Assembly (NCBI GenBank): GCA_958366705.1
Contig: CATXCB010000010.1
Coordinates: 1-64,000, forward strand
Source: an uncultured bacterium
GTDB taxonomy: Bacteria > Cyanobacteriota > Vampirovibrionia > Gastranaerophilales > Gastranaerophilaceae
DNA: 64,000 nt
Reading direction: 5' to 3'
Shown: positions 7,350-16,250 of the stretch, one piece after another
Layout: the number at the start of each line of letters is the position of its first letter
Position numbering within the stretch: position 1 is the stretch's first letter
Program-made: the position numbers and the translations under genes
Notes under the pieces: generated by a model
Databases searched by the model: none
Seen by the model: the letters and a program-made list of their open reading frames with translations, nothing else
Told to the model about the DNA's origin: nothing

Positions 7350-8186
7350 ATGTTTTTTATTTCATCACATAATTTCAATATTTATTCAAACCCATTTTCA
7401 ATGGGTTGTATGGCAATGAATCCCCGTGTAAATTTCTTTTTGGGACTTGCAGGAGCGACAGCAATGCCTGGTTTTTGTAATCCTTTTGCAGGTTCTATAT
7501 TTAACACTCCATATATGTCTAGTATGTATATGCCTTTTGCAAATCCATTTGGGTATTTGAATAATTTTTCTTTTACTGGCGGAGTTGGAGCTGTTAATCC
7601 GTTTGTTTTTATGAATTTTATGCCGTCTGTAAGTTCATCAGTTTCTTCATCTGTTTCATATGAAAGTGAGCCTCAAGGGGTAAATTTAAAGAAAAACAAG
7701 GATGAATACGGGCCGGAATTTTTGAATAAAGTAAAAGAGATTGCAAAACGATTGAATTGTAATTATCGTGATTTGCTTGGGGTTATGAATTCTGAGTCAG
7801 GAATAAATGCGAAAGCAAAAAATCCAAATAGTTCTGCAACAGGATTAATCCAGTTTATGGAATCTACTGCAAAATCTTTAGGAACTACAACTTCTGCACT
7901 TGGTGCAATGTCTCCTGTTGAACAGCTTGATTATGTTGAAAAGTATTTACAACGTGCTAAGAAAACAGCCGGATTTGCGCAAAATGATAAATTGTCAGGT
8001 GGTCAGCTGTACGCTTTAGTCTTTTTACCAGCACGTGCACATAGAGAAGTTTTGACATCCTCCGGTGAAAACTACTACGGAGCTAACCGTGGGTTAGATA
8101 CTAATAAAGATGGTAATATCACAATGTCAGAGCTTGACAATCGTGTTAGAAATAAATATGTGAGTGATAATACCTTTTTAGCTTAG
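7350..8186 (+). CDS. Lytic transglycosylase (SLT fold) with EF-hand loop
   Basis: 278 residues. The catalytic module (about 118-235) has Glu149 in NSESGINAKAKN, then SATGLIQFMESTA and an ALxFLPAR-type segment, as in soluble lytic transglycosylases that cleave peptidoglycan glycan strands. Residues 250-261 (DTNKDGNITMSE) are a textbook EF-hand calcium loop. The first 110 residues are unusual: Phe, Met, Asn and Pro rich, with hydrophobic NPF and MPF repeats and no clear Sec signal. GGGGAAGAAA precedes the ATG. How it reaches the periplasm is unclear. A Gly/Met/Pro-rich N-terminus of similar flavour occurs in the gene at 23474. Confidence 0.85.
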   Translation: MFFISSHNFNIYSNPFSMGCMAMNPRVNFFLGLAGATAMPGFCNPFAGSIFNTPYMSSMYMPFANPFGYLNNFSFTGGVGAVNPFVFMNFMPSVSSSVSSSVSYESEPQGVNLKKNKDEYGPEFLNKVKEIAKRLNCNYRDLLGVMNSESGINAKAKNPNSSATGLIQFMESTAKSLGTTTSALGAMSPVEQLDYVEKYLQRAKKTAGFAQNDKLSGGQLYALVFLPARAHREVLTSSGENYYGANRGLDTNKDGNITMSELDNRVRNKYVSDNTFLA

Positions 8187-8282
8187 TACTGTAATATTTA
8201 ATTACAAAAACTACATAATTTCTTGAAGTCTTAAATTGTTTCGTGTACGTTATCCATGTAACCGAATTTTGGAAAGGGAAAA

Positions 8283-9209
8283 ATGGATAAGGGATATATA
8301 GAAAATGGTTTTATCGTTGATTTAACCAATACGAAGAAAACCTCTGAAATTATTTATGAACTTTCAAGGGTTTTGGAAATGCCTGATTCTAAAGGTAAAC
8401 ATATTTGTTTAAAATTGGGGGCTGTGGATTTATCTCAGAATGAGCTTATAAGTATAAAAGCTCTGGTAGAACTTATGGAATCACAGCTTGCATTTATCAG
8501 TACAAGTTCGACTGTAACACTTGAGTCTGCAACTGCTCTTGATATAAAAATTTCTGAATTTACAAATGCTGTTGAAGCTCCTACTTTCGAAACAAAAGAG
8601 CCGACAGAAGAAGTTGTAAATGCTTTAGATAATATTTTTGGAGAAGATTCATCATCTAAAATTTCTGCAGAAACATTGGATTCTGAATCAGATAAAAAAG
8701 ATTCAAATTCTGAAAATAATTCAAATTCTACAGATGAAAAAGAGATATCTCCAATTGTTTCTCACAATGAAGAAATTGCTCAAAAAGTAGAAGCTCAGGA
8801 GAGAAAAGAAGAAAAAGATGAAGAAGTTGCGACATTGAAAAATGAGCCTGAAAAACTTCCTACACTCTATTTAAGAAGAACTGTCCGTTCAGGTCAAAGC
8901 ATATCTTCAGACGGAAATATTATTGTTATTGGAGATGTAAATCCGGGAGCTGAAATTATTGCAAAAGGTGATATTACTGTTTGGGGTATTCTTGGCGGAA
9001 TTGCTCATGCAGGTTCTGATGGTAATAATTATGCAAGAATCAGGGCTCTAAAATTAAACCCTGTTCAAATTCGTATCGGGGAAGTTTTTGCAAGAAGACC
9101 TGATACAATCAATCTGCCTTATGTTCAAAAGTCTTGTGAATATATTCCGGAAGAAGCTTTTACATATAAAGGTACTATTGTTATAAGAAAAATACATGAA
9201 GAAAATTAA
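8283..9209 (+). CDS. minC: Septum site-determining protein MinC
   Basis: 308 residues. The N-terminal FtsZ-inhibiting domain (about 1-105) is weakly conserved. A long acidic Ser/Asn/Glu linker (about 110-195) leads to the C-terminal beta-helix domain (about 205-300, SGQSISSDGNIIVIGDVNPG), which dimerises and binds MinD. MinC is usually near 230 residues, so the linker accounts for the extra length. First gene of minCDE, 10 nt before minD. Confidence 0.93.
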   Translation: MDKGYIENGFIVDLTNTKKTSEIIYELSRVLEMPDSKGKHICLKLGAVDLSQNELISIKALVELMESQLAFISTSSTVTLESATALDIKISEFTNAVEAPTFETKEPTEEVVNALDNIFGEDSSSKISAETLDSESDKKDSNSENNSNSTDEKEISPIVSHNEEIAQKVEAQERKEEKDEEVATLKNEPEKLPTLYLRRTVRSGQSISSDGNIIVIGDVNPGAEIIAKGDITVWGILGGIAHAGSDGNNYARIRALKLNPVQIRIGEVFARRPDTINLPYVQKSCEYIPEEAFTYKGTIVIRKIHEEN

Positions 9210-9219
9210 GGAGATATAA

Positions 9220-10035
9220 ATGACTGGTAGAGTAATAGTTATTACGTCCGGAAAAGGCGGAGTTGGTAAAACAACTACAAACGCTAATATCGGTACAGCT
9301 CTAGCCAGAGCTGGCAGCAAAGTTGTTATGATTGACACAGATTTGGGATTAAGAAATCTTGATTTGCTGCTGGGTTTGGAAAATAGAATTGTTTATACTA
9401 TTGTTGATGTTGTTGAAAAACGCTGTAAATTGAAACAAGCTCTTGTTAAAGATAAGAAAAATCCTAATTTATGCTTGCTGGCTGCGGCTCAAACAAGAGA
9501 TAAAACTGCTGTTACTGAAGAACAATTAAAAGATATTTGCGAAAAACTAAAAAAAGATTTTGATTTTATTTTAGTTGATTGCCCTGCAGGTATTGAGCAA
9601 GGGTTCCAAAATGCAGTAGCCGGTGCAACAGAAGCCATAGTTGTTACAACTCCGGAAATGTCTGCTGTGCGTGATGCGGATAGAATTATCGGTCTATTAG
9701 AGGCTAAAGAAGAAATTACTTCATATAAACTGCTTCTTAACAGAGTAAGACCTAATTTGATGAAATCAAATGACATGATGAGTGTTGAGGATGTTGTTGA
9801 AATCCTTTCTGCTGATTTAATCGGTATAATTCCTGAAGATACCGGAATTATAACTTCTACTAACAAAGGGGAACCTATTGTTAATGATGAAAATTCACTT
9901 GCGGGAAAAGCTTATAGAAATGTTGCACAACGTATAATGGGCGAAGAAGTTCCGTTTTTAAATCTTGAAGAAGAAACAAGTGTTCTGTTTAAGGTGAAAA
10001 AATTCTTCTCAAACCTGATAGGTAAGGAGAAGTAA
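9220..10035 (+). CDS. minD: Septum site-determining ATPase MinD
   Basis: 271 residues, normal for MinD. The deviant Walker A KGGVGKTTT (12-20), DTDLGLRNLD and VDCPAGIEQGF are present. The last 15 residues (FKVKKFFSNLIGKEK) form the amphipathic membrane-targeting helix. The ATP-bound dimer binds the membrane and recruits MinC or MinE, which keeps division at mid-cell. GGAGATATAA precedes the ATG, and minE starts one base after the stop. Confidence 0.97.
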   Translation: MTGRVIVITSGKGGVGKTTTNANIGTALARAGSKVVMIDTDLGLRNLDLLLGLENRIVYTIVDVVEKRCKLKQALVKDKKNPNLCLLAAAQTRDKTAVTEEQLKDICEKLKKDFDFILVDCPAGIEQGFQNAVAGATEAIVVTTPEMSAVRDADRIIGLLEAKEEITSYKLLLNRVRPNLMKSNDMMSVEDVVEILSADLIGIIPEDTGIITSTNKGEPIVNDENSLAGKAYRNVAQRIMGEEVPFLNLEEETSVLFKVKKFFSNLIGKEK

Positions 10036-10036
10036 A

Positions 10037-10603
10037 ATGAGCGAAAATATTTTAAAAGAATTATGTAATAAAGTTTTGAACTTGTTCAAACAAACAGAAA
10101 CAGAAAAAGAAAATGCTAAAGATATTGCCTGTAATAGACTTCGTGTAGTTTTAATGCAAGATAGAACAAATCTTACGCCTGAATTGTTGCAGCGTATGAG
10201 AAGAGAACTTGTTGAACTCCTTTCTAAATACGTTGAAATGGATAAAGATGCGCTTGAACTTAACTTTGATCAAGAGGGTGATCAAATGGCGTTGATGCTT
10301 TCTATTCCTGTGATTAGAGCTAAAGATGAAGCTGAAATTGAAGAAGCTTTGAAAGCAGAAGATGAAAAAGAAGCTGAAGAAAATTCCGAGGAATCTGATT
10401 CTGAAAATGAAGAAAATAGTTCTGAGTCCGAAGTAGAAATTTCGGAAGAGGACGAGAATAAATCTGAGGATGAAGCTGCAGAAGAAAATGCTTCTGAAAT
10501 TGAGATTACAGAAGCTGATGAGAATGCTCACGAAGATGAAGCAAATTCAGAAGCTGAAAATAATAATCAATCTTTTGAAAATAATGAAAATATGAATAAT
10601 TAA
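10037..10603 (+). CDS. minE: MinE with a long acidic C-terminal extension
   Basis: 188 residues. The first ~92 match MinE: an N-terminal amphipathic and MinD-contact region (LKELCNKVLNLF, then ACNRLRVVLMQDR) and the topological-specificity beta domain (LLSKYVEMDKDALELNF, LMLSIPV). Classical MinE ends there at 85-100 residues. Here about 95 more residues follow, almost all Glu, Asp, Ser, Asn and Ala, and presumably disordered. The tail could be a lineage trait that tunes oscillation or binding. GGAGAAGTAAA ahead of the ATG supports the start. Terminator at 10621. Confidence 0.9.
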   Translation: MSENILKELCNKVLNLFKQTETEKENAKDIACNRLRVVLMQDRTNLTPELLQRMRRELVELLSKYVEMDKDALELNFDQEGDQMALMLSIPVIRAKDEAEIEEALKAEDEKEAEENSEESDSENEENSSESEVEISEEDENKSEDEAAEENASEIEITEADENAHEDEANSEAENNNQSFENNENMNN

Positions 10604-10620
10604 TTTAATTTTAAATAAGT

Positions 10621-10657
10621 AAAAAGGGACAAATATTTTAATATTTGTCCCTTTTTT
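10621..10657. terminator. Intrinsic terminator after minE
   Basis: 17-bp perfect stem (AAAAAGGGACAAATATT with its complement), a 2-nt spacer and a T run. It also serves the convergent regulator gene. Confidence 0.9.
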
Positions 10658-10673
10658 TATAATATTTTAGTTT

Positions 10674-10889
10674 TTAGAGTTTAATAAGGGTATTTAAGTC
10701 TACATTAAGAGCTTTAGCAATAGCTATTATTGTACAAAGTTTCGGATTCCCTGCGCCTCGTTCTATTAAATTTACTGTATCTAGTGAGATGTCTGCCATT
10801 TCTGCCAGTTTTAATTGAGAAATATCTAACCTTGCTCTTTCAATTCTCATATTTTTTGCAAGTTCTTTATAGTAATAGGTCATATCCAT
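10674..10889 (-). CDS. XRE-family helix-turn-helix regulator
   Basis: 71 residues from ATG 10889. An alternative ATG at 10928 adds 13 residues, and neither has a clear ribosome binding site. The helix-turn-helix spans about 12-58: MRIERARLDISQLKLAEMAD, then SLDTVNLIERGAGNPKLCTI. There is no second domain, so it is a minimal Cro/C1-type DNA-binding protein. It is divergent from the pseudopilin at 10989, with dyad sequences between them, so it probably controls itself and possibly that gene. Confidence 0.85.
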   Translation of the reverse strand: MDMTYYYKELAKNMRIERARLDISQLKLAEMADISLDTVNLIERGAGNPKLCTIIAIAKALNVDLNTLIKL

Positions 10890-10932
10890 AATAAATATTT
10901 TAGTATATTGATTTTTGTTATTATACATGATA

Positions 10933-10964
10933 TATTACGTGTAATACTGAATATGCTCAGTATT
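10933..10964. promoter_or_regulatory. Tandem dyads between the XRE regulator and a pseudopilin
   Basis: TATTAC-GT-GTAATA (10933-10946) overlaps AATACTGA-atatgc-TCAGTATT (10943-10964). Two inverted repeats in the divergent intergenic region are typical of operators. The binding protein is inferred to be the neighbouring XRE protein. Confidence 0.55.
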
Positions 10965-10988
10965 ATTTTTAATAAAATAGGAGATTTT

Positions 10989-11747
10989 ATGGTTGCAAGA
11001 CGAGGTTTTACATTAGCAGAAATTTTAATTACTCTAGGAATTATTGGAATAGTTGCAGCGATGACAATTCCTACTATTGCAGCGCGGAGTACGCATAAAA
11101 AACTTCAGTCTCAATTTAAAAAGACTTATGCAGAACTAAATCAAGCAACCAGGGCTTTTTACGCAGATACAGATATTCCTGTGCATGACTATGATGTTTT
11201 AATAAAAGCCGGAGTCGATACTACTAGCTCAAATTGGGATAGTAATGCGTTACTTAACAAGTTTATGTCTTATTATAAAGGGTTTACAAAGGCTAGTAAT
11301 TCTGTATGGAGTAGTTTTGATAAGCTTCATAATATAAAAAATTTAAATCTCAATGGAATAGAAGTAAAATACTATCCATGTGATATCTCTGTTGTTTATA
11401 TGGACTCAGTAGGTCGTTTGTATTCTATGGATGATACCTCAACAGCTTATGCAACCGCGTTACCTTATGGACCTAAGATTTGTGTTGATATTAATGGGAT
11501 AGATAAACCAAATCGATGGGGATATGATAGATTTGTATTTGTTTTTACAGAAGAAAATGCTGTAATTCCTTATACTGGTATATATTGGAATAGGCTTGGT
11601 AAAAATTTAACAGATAAGAAAGATATAGCAAAGTATTGTGATAAAACAAAAACTACAGTTCAGCATGCCTGCGCATATTTTGCCTTGATTGATGAAAGCC
11701 CTGTTGGAAACGGCAGCTATTGGTATGATTTTTTAATAAGAAAGTAA
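10989..11747 (+). CDS. Type II/IV pseudopilin-like protein
   Basis: 252 residues from ATG 10989, chosen because TAGGAGA sits 5-10 bases upstream and because it gives a normal short leader: MVARRG then FTLAEILITLGIIGIVAAMT, with Gly at -1 and Glu at +5. The rest is a globular, aromatic-rich domain with VDINGIDKPNRWGYDRF (about 165-182), the motif shared by all four pseudopilins here, and a C-terminal Cys pair (YCDKT, HACAYF). Unlike the copies at 210 and 50524 it has no poly-G leader or repeat in front. Confidence 0.88.
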   Translation: MVARRGFTLAEILITLGIIGIVAAMTIPTIAARSTHKKLQSQFKKTYAELNQATRAFYADTDIPVHDYDVLIKAGVDTTSSNWDSNALLNKFMSYYKGFTKASNSVWSSFDKLHNIKNLNLNGIEVKYYPCDISVVYMDSVGRLYSMDDTSTAYATALPYGPKICVDINGIDKPNRWGYDRFVFVFTEENAVIPYTGIYWNRLGKNLTDKKDIAKYCDKTKTTVQHACAYFALIDESPVGNGSYWYDFLIRK

Positions 11748-11886
11748 TATGTAAAATTCAAAAGTGTAAAATATTAAAATCTGAGTTTTCATTTAAGTAA
11801 ACATGTAACAATATGTAACTTAATTTTATAATTTTGAAATATCACAAAAAACATATGTTTTATATATAGAGAACAAAGAGAGCAGC

Positions 11887-12855
11887 ATGGTTGATAACAT
11901 AGATTTAAAAACATCTACTTTAAATAACAATATTCAGTGTTCTGAAACCAGAATGCAGCAAACACGTGCAAAATTATCAGAAATTGATTCAAAATCAAGT
12001 ATTTGGACTGATTACAAAAAATATGATACCAACAACAATGGAACATTAACCGATGATAATATTTCTGAAACTGAATTATTTAAGCTTGGACAAAACTTTG
12101 GAATTTTTTCTGATGGTAAAATAAATGATATAAAACAGCAAGAGGCTAATGACTGCTGGTTATTAAGCGGAGTAAAAGCGCTTGAACAAACTGATAAAGG
12201 TAAGGCTGCAATAAAAAATGCTATAGATGCAAACCACACAGGAACCTCAGAAGATCCGTACGAAGTTACAATATATAACACACTTGGAGAAAAACAAACA
12301 ATTAAAATAACCGAAGAAGACTTAAATGAAAAAGGATATTCTAAAGGTGATTTTGATATGAATTTACTTGAGGCTGCAACCGAGAAATATTTTGATTCAG
12401 AGGGAATAGCGGCGGAAGATAAATCACAACCGGATAGTAGTATTAGCGGCAAATCAAATAACATTGATAAATATTCTCCGGGCTATATGCTCACAGGTAA
12501 AACCGGAACCGGGTTAACTACAGGTGAAATATTAGAAAAAAATAAAGAATATTACAAACCTCTGACTAAAGATGGTGTAAATGAAATGCTAACAGACTTT
12601 GCAAATAATCAAAAATCTAACACTTTGACTTTTAGTTTTAAAGAATCATCTTTACTTAACAAATTATTCTCATCAAAAAATAATCCTGAACAAATCCCAA
12701 ACCATGTATATTATGTTAAAGATGTAATAAAAGATGATAATGGAAAACTTTCAGATATTCTTTATGTAAACCCGTGGGATACCTCACAGGTTTATCATAA
12801 ATCGTACGATGATTTTTGTAAAAATATAGCTCAAATAGAAAAATTTGAATTATAA
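11887..12855 (+). CDS. Calpain-like (C2 family) cysteine protease
   Basis: 322 residues. The triad of the calpain fold is readable: Cys90 in EANDCWLLSG, His273 in NHVYYVKD and Asn295 in VNPWDTS, matching the family's GDCWLLA, GHAY and NPWG motifs in order and spacing. An acidic loop before the Cys (DTNNNGTLTDDN, 47-58) resembles an EF-hand. No signal peptide is visible, so it acts in the cytoplasm or leaves by an unknown route. Bacterial calpain homologues are scattered and mostly uncharacterised. GAGAGCAGC precedes the ATG. It converges on the PSP1 gene with a gap of only 7 bases. Confidence 0.8.
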   Translation: MVDNIDLKTSTLNNNIQCSETRMQQTRAKLSEIDSKSSIWTDYKKYDTNNNGTLTDDNISETELFKLGQNFGIFSDGKINDIKQQEANDCWLLSGVKALEQTDKGKAAIKNAIDANHTGTSEDPYEVTIYNTLGEKQTIKITEEDLNEKGYSKGDFDMNLLEAATEKYFDSEGIAAEDKSQPDSSISGKSNNIDKYSPGYMLTGKTGTGLTTGEILEKNKEYYKPLTKDGVNEMLTDFANNQKSNTLTFSFKESSLLNKLFSSKNNPEQIPNHVYYVKDVIKDDNGKLSDILYVNPWDTSQVYHKSYDDFCKNIAQIEKFEL

Positions 12856-12862
12856 AACACCG

Positions 12863-13789
12863 TTAGATATTGCCGGTTGAGCTGTTTCTGTCATCTTCAA
12901 GCTGTTTTAAGTCGATGTTTTGGGCATCTTCTTCCTGATATTTATTTAATGTTGGTACATCAATTTCAACATTAACATCTGCATCTACCATTTCAATATC
13001 TGTTTTGTCAAATTCTTTGGTTTTGCCGTCTTCCATTTTTACTGCAACTTTCCCGCTCATAAATTGAAGATAACATACTTTTCCCAATCCTTCAGTTGTC
13101 ATAACAGAAGACCCGATTGGAGGCATTCCTTTTGCGGCGTCAATGTAGTTTGAGTATTCGTATGTTAAGCAGCATAAGAGTCTTCCGCAGGTTCCTGAAA
13201 TCTTTCCTGGAGCAATCGGCATACCTTGATCTTTTGCAAGTTTAACATTGATTGTTGCGAATTTCCTCAAGAAACTTGAACAGCAGAAAGGTTGTCCGCA
13301 GATTCCAACTCCCTCAAGTATTGAGGTTTCATCACGAACTCCGATGTGGCGTAAATCAATTCTTACGCGCGTAAATGTTTGTGTTAAATCTTTTAATAAC
13401 GCTCTGAAATCAACCCTTTCCGGAGCTGTATAGTAAAATGTAATTTTACGTCTGTCAAAAGTTATACGGCATTGAACAAGATTCATTCCCAGTTTGTGCT
13501 GTTTTACAAGTGCCTGACATTTAAAAAATGCTTCAACTTCTTCTTTTTTTATCTCTTCCAGTGTTTGTAAGTCACGTTGAGTTAGTGTTCGAATTAGTGG
13601 AAGAGGCTCAGGTTTATTTTTTGCTTTTGCCCATAGTTTTTCTACCTCTGAATTTACCAGAAAAACTTTTAGAGCTTCTTCGCCTTTTTCTGTTCTTACA
13701 ATAACCATTTGCCCGTCTTCTAATTTTACGTTTTCAGGTACATTTAACGGGTAATATGTATTTTTTAAATATCTTACTGCAAATTTCAT
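12863..13789 (-). CDS. PSP1-domain protein (RicT/YaaT-like)
   Basis: 308 residues. The PSP1 C-terminal domain is recognisable by the Cys-rich core GVGICGQPFCCSSFL, then GKISGTCGRLLCCLTYE (about 160-215), which in Bacillus RicT helps form the Fe-S-carrying RicAFT complex acting with RNase Y. RicA and RicF are not in the window. The last ~60 residues are acidic. It is coupled to gpsA by a TAATG one-base overlap. Confidence 0.88.
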   Translation of the reverse strand: MKFAVRYLKNTYYPLNVPENVKLEDGQMVIVRTEKGEEALKVFLVNSEVEKLWAKAKNKPEPLPLIRTLTQRDLQTLEEIKKEEVEAFFKCQALVKQHKLGMNLVQCRITFDRRKITFYYTAPERVDFRALLKDLTQTFTRVRIDLRHIGVRDETSILEGVGICGQPFCCSSFLRKFATINVKLAKDQGMPIAPGKISGTCGRLLCCLTYEYSNYIDAAKGMPPIGSSVMTTEGLGKVCYLQFMSGKVAVKMEDGKTKEFDKTDIEMVDADVNVEIDVPTLNKYQEEDAQNIDLKQLEDDRNSSTGNI

Positions 13790-14790
13790 TATACGTATCT
13801 TTCTTCTTCTTTAAGTTTTCTGTTCATTAGTTTAGATAGAAGCTCTTCAGGTGTTATATCAGTATAAACGGCTTCGTAAATTGCATTTGATACAGGAACT
13901 TCAATATCAAGCTTTTTTGCCAATTCGCAAATTGCCTTTGAAGTTTTAACCCCTTCTGCAACAGAACCTAATTCTGCTAAAATATCATTAATTTTTTTGC
14001 CTTTCGCAAGCATTGAACCAACCGTATAATTTCTTGACATTGGAGAAGAGCATGTCGCAATTAAATCTCCCATACCTGATAAACCATATAATGTTGAAGG
14101 ATTTGCACCAAGTTGGATACTTACACGTACAATTTCAGCCATTCCACGGGTTAGAAGTGAACCTGAGCAGTTGTCTCCTAAGCCCATTGTATGCGCAAAA
14201 CCTGAAGCAATAGCGATAACGTTTTTCAAACTTCCGCCAAGTTCTACTCCGATAACGTCTGTGTTTGTGTAAAGTCGGAATTTATTCGGAACGTTGCAGG
14301 CTTTTTGTACAATTTGAGCTGTTTTTATATCTTCGCAGGCAACACAAGCTGCTGTCGGTTTGCCTTGAAGAACTTCTTTGGCAAGAGTTGGGCCTGAAAG
14401 AATTACCAGTTTTTGTTCAGGTAAAACATCTTTTATTACTTCTGACATTCTCATTAGTGACGGAAGTTCAATACCTTTTGATGCATTAACAAGAATTTGT
14501 TCGGGCTTTATTCCTGCAGCTTTAAGGTGTTCACAAACATCACGGGTTCCGGAGGTTGCAACAACAGATAAAATAATATCCGAATCCTTAATTGCAACTG
14601 CTAAATCTGATGTTATTTCAACTTTTTTATCCAGTTGAACTTCTAATGGTTTAGAACAATGTTTGTTTTCTTTCAAATCTTGAGATAGATCTTGTTCTCT
14701 TCCCCAAACTGTTATTTCTTCAAAATTATCTGTCAAAAGCCAGGCTAAAGTTAGACCCCAGCATCCTGCTCCAAGAACTGTTAATTTCAT
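13789..14790 (-). CDS. gpsA: Glycerol-3-phosphate dehydrogenase [NAD(P)+]
   Basis: 333 residues, usual length. It reduces dihydroxyacetone phosphate to sn-glycerol 3-phosphate for phospholipid synthesis. The dinucleotide loop GAGCWGL (7-13), ASKGIE, LSGPTLAKEV, the catalytic Lys in LGGSLKNVIAIASG, and GLSGMGDLIATC are all present. GGAGGAAATAGGGCA precedes the ATG. Confidence 0.97.
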   Translation of the reverse strand: MKLTVLGAGCWGLTLAWLLTDNFEEITVWGREQDLSQDLKENKHCSKPLEVQLDKKVEITSDLAVAIKDSDIILSVVATSGTRDVCEHLKAAGIKPEQILVNASKGIELPSLMRMSEVIKDVLPEQKLVILSGPTLAKEVLQGKPTAACVACEDIKTAQIVQKACNVPNKFRLYTNTDVIGVELGGSLKNVIAIASGFAHTMGLGDNCSGSLLTRGMAEIVRVSIQLGANPSTLYGLSGMGDLIATCSSPMSRNYTVGSMLAKGKKINDILAELGSVAEGVKTSKAICELAKKLDIEVPVSNAIYEAVYTDITPEELLSKLMNRKLKEEERYV

Positions 14791-14804
14791 TGCCCTATTT
14801 CCTC

Positions 14805-15698
14805 CTACACAACAGGTTCGGAATTTATAATTTTTCTCAAAACTCCGCCGTGTTTTTTTAATTCTAATCTTGCATTTTCAGCATCTGTTTTTAATTTTAT
14901 CATAACTACAGAGGTTTTTATTTCCCAATCGCATTTTAAAAGTGCAGCAAGCGCTTCGCTTTTTGTGACGTTTGCAATTTGAGAAACAATTCTTATCGCT
15001 CTGTCTTTTAATTTTTCGTTAACAGCTTTCAAATCAATCATAAAGTTTTCATAAGTTTTACCAATTTTAATCATTGCTCCGGTTGAAAGCATATTTAAAA
15101 TCATTTTTTGAGCTGTTCCTGCTTTCAGTCTGCTTGATCCTGCGATAACTTCCGGTCCTACTTCTGCACATATTACATGTCCTGCTTCTTCTGCAATATG
15201 CCCTCTGGAATTACAAGTAACAGCAATAGTCGCAGCACCAACTTCGTCTGCTCTTTCTAAAACCCCCAGCAAGTATTTTGGATTTCCGCTTGCAGAAACA
15301 ACAACACAAACATCTTTATCTGTTAAAACATTTGCATCTTTTTTCCCAGCGTCAAAACTGTCTTCAGCTCCTTCTGCAGCATGAAGTATAGCTTTTTGAC
15401 CGCCTGCGATTATACCTTGAACCATTGTCGGTTCAACGCTAAATGTTGGAGGACATTCAGAAGCATCTAATATTCCTAATCTGCCGGAAGTTCCTGCTCC
15501 GAAATAAAACAATCTGCCACCTTTTAAAAAAGCTTTTGCAATGATATCAATACCTGTTGCGATATTTGCAGCTTCATCGCCGACAACTTGTGCAACTATC
15601 TGGTCTTCCTCATTCATTTTTCGAACCATATCTATCGTTGACAGCAGGTCAATATCTTTTGTGTTTTCATTTCTGTATTCTGTAATTGCTTCTGTCAT
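14805..15698 (-). CDS. murQ: N-acetylmuramic acid 6-phosphate etherase
   Basis: 297 residues from ATG 15698. AAGGAG lies six bases upstream, so a TTG at 15716 is not the start. It cleaves the lactyl ether of MurNAc-6-P to give GlcNAc-6-P in cell-wall recycling. The SIS domain is clear: FGAGTSGRLGILDASECPPT, VSASGNPKYL and AGSSRLKAGTAQKMILNMLS. No murP, anmK or nag gene is adjacent. Confidence 0.96.
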   Translation of the reverse strand: MTEAITEYRNENTKDIDLLSTIDMVRKMNEEDQIVAQVVGDEAANIATGIDIIAKAFLKGGRLFYFGAGTSGRLGILDASECPPTFSVEPTMVQGIIAGGQKAILHAAEGAEDSFDAGKKDANVLTDKDVCVVVSASGNPKYLLGVLERADEVGAATIAVTCNSRGHIAEEAGHVICAEVGPEVIAGSSRLKAGTAQKMILNMLSTGAMIKIGKTYENFMIDLKAVNEKLKDRAIRIVSQIANVTKSEALAALLKCDWEIKTSVVMIKLKTDAENARLELKKHGGVLRKIINSEPVV

Positions 15699-15743
15699 AT
15701 CCAACTCCTTTTCCAAAATTATAGCAGTATACTATATTTTGGG

Positions 15744-16208
15744 CTACACTAATTTAACCAAATTTGCCATTTCAATTGCAGTTTTAGCAGCGTCAGCACC
15801 TTTGTTACCTGATTTTGTGCCGGCTCTTTCTATTGCCTGTTCTATGTTATCTGTTGTTAATACTCCGAAAATAACAGGAACCCCTGTTTGTAAACTAACT
15901 TGAGCTACCCCTTTTGAAACTTCTGCAGAAACATAATCAAAGTGCGGAGTAGAACCTTTTATTACCGCGCCAAGAGTAATAATTGCATTATATTTTTTAG
16001 ATTGAGCACATTTTAGTGCAACAACCGGAATTTCAAAGGCTCCCGGAACTTTTACTATATCAATGTTATCAGGATTAGCTCCGTGCCTTTTTAATTCATC
16101 AACTGCACCTTCTAACAGTTTTGAGCCGATAAAGTCATTAAATCTTGCTATAATTATACAGAATTTATCTTCGTTAGTTGTGGTTAATTGCCCTTCGAAT
16201 GTTTTCAT
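15744..16208 (-). CDS. ribH: 6,7-dimethyl-8-ribityllumazine synthase
   Basis: 154 residues, typical. It condenses 5-amino-6-ribitylaminouracil with dihydroxybutanone phosphate in riboflavin synthesis and forms an icosahedral or decameric shell. Motifs: ARFNDFI, VPGAFEIPV, LGAVIKGSTPHFDYV with the catalytic His, and FGVLTTDNIEQAIERAG. GGAGAAAATATAA precedes the ATG. It is not clustered with other rib genes and I see no FMN riboswitch upstream. Confidence 0.97.
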   Translation of the reverse strand: MKTFEGQLTTTNEDKFCIIIARFNDFIGSKLLEGAVDELKRHGANPDNIDIVKVPGAFEIPVVALKCAQSKKYNAIITLGAVIKGSTPHFDYVSAEVSKGVAQVSLQTGVPVIFGVLTTDNIEQAIERAGTKSGNKGADAAKTAIEMANLVKLV

Positions 16209-16250
16209 TTATATTTTCTCCATAATATCCGGTAATAGTTTTATTAATCA

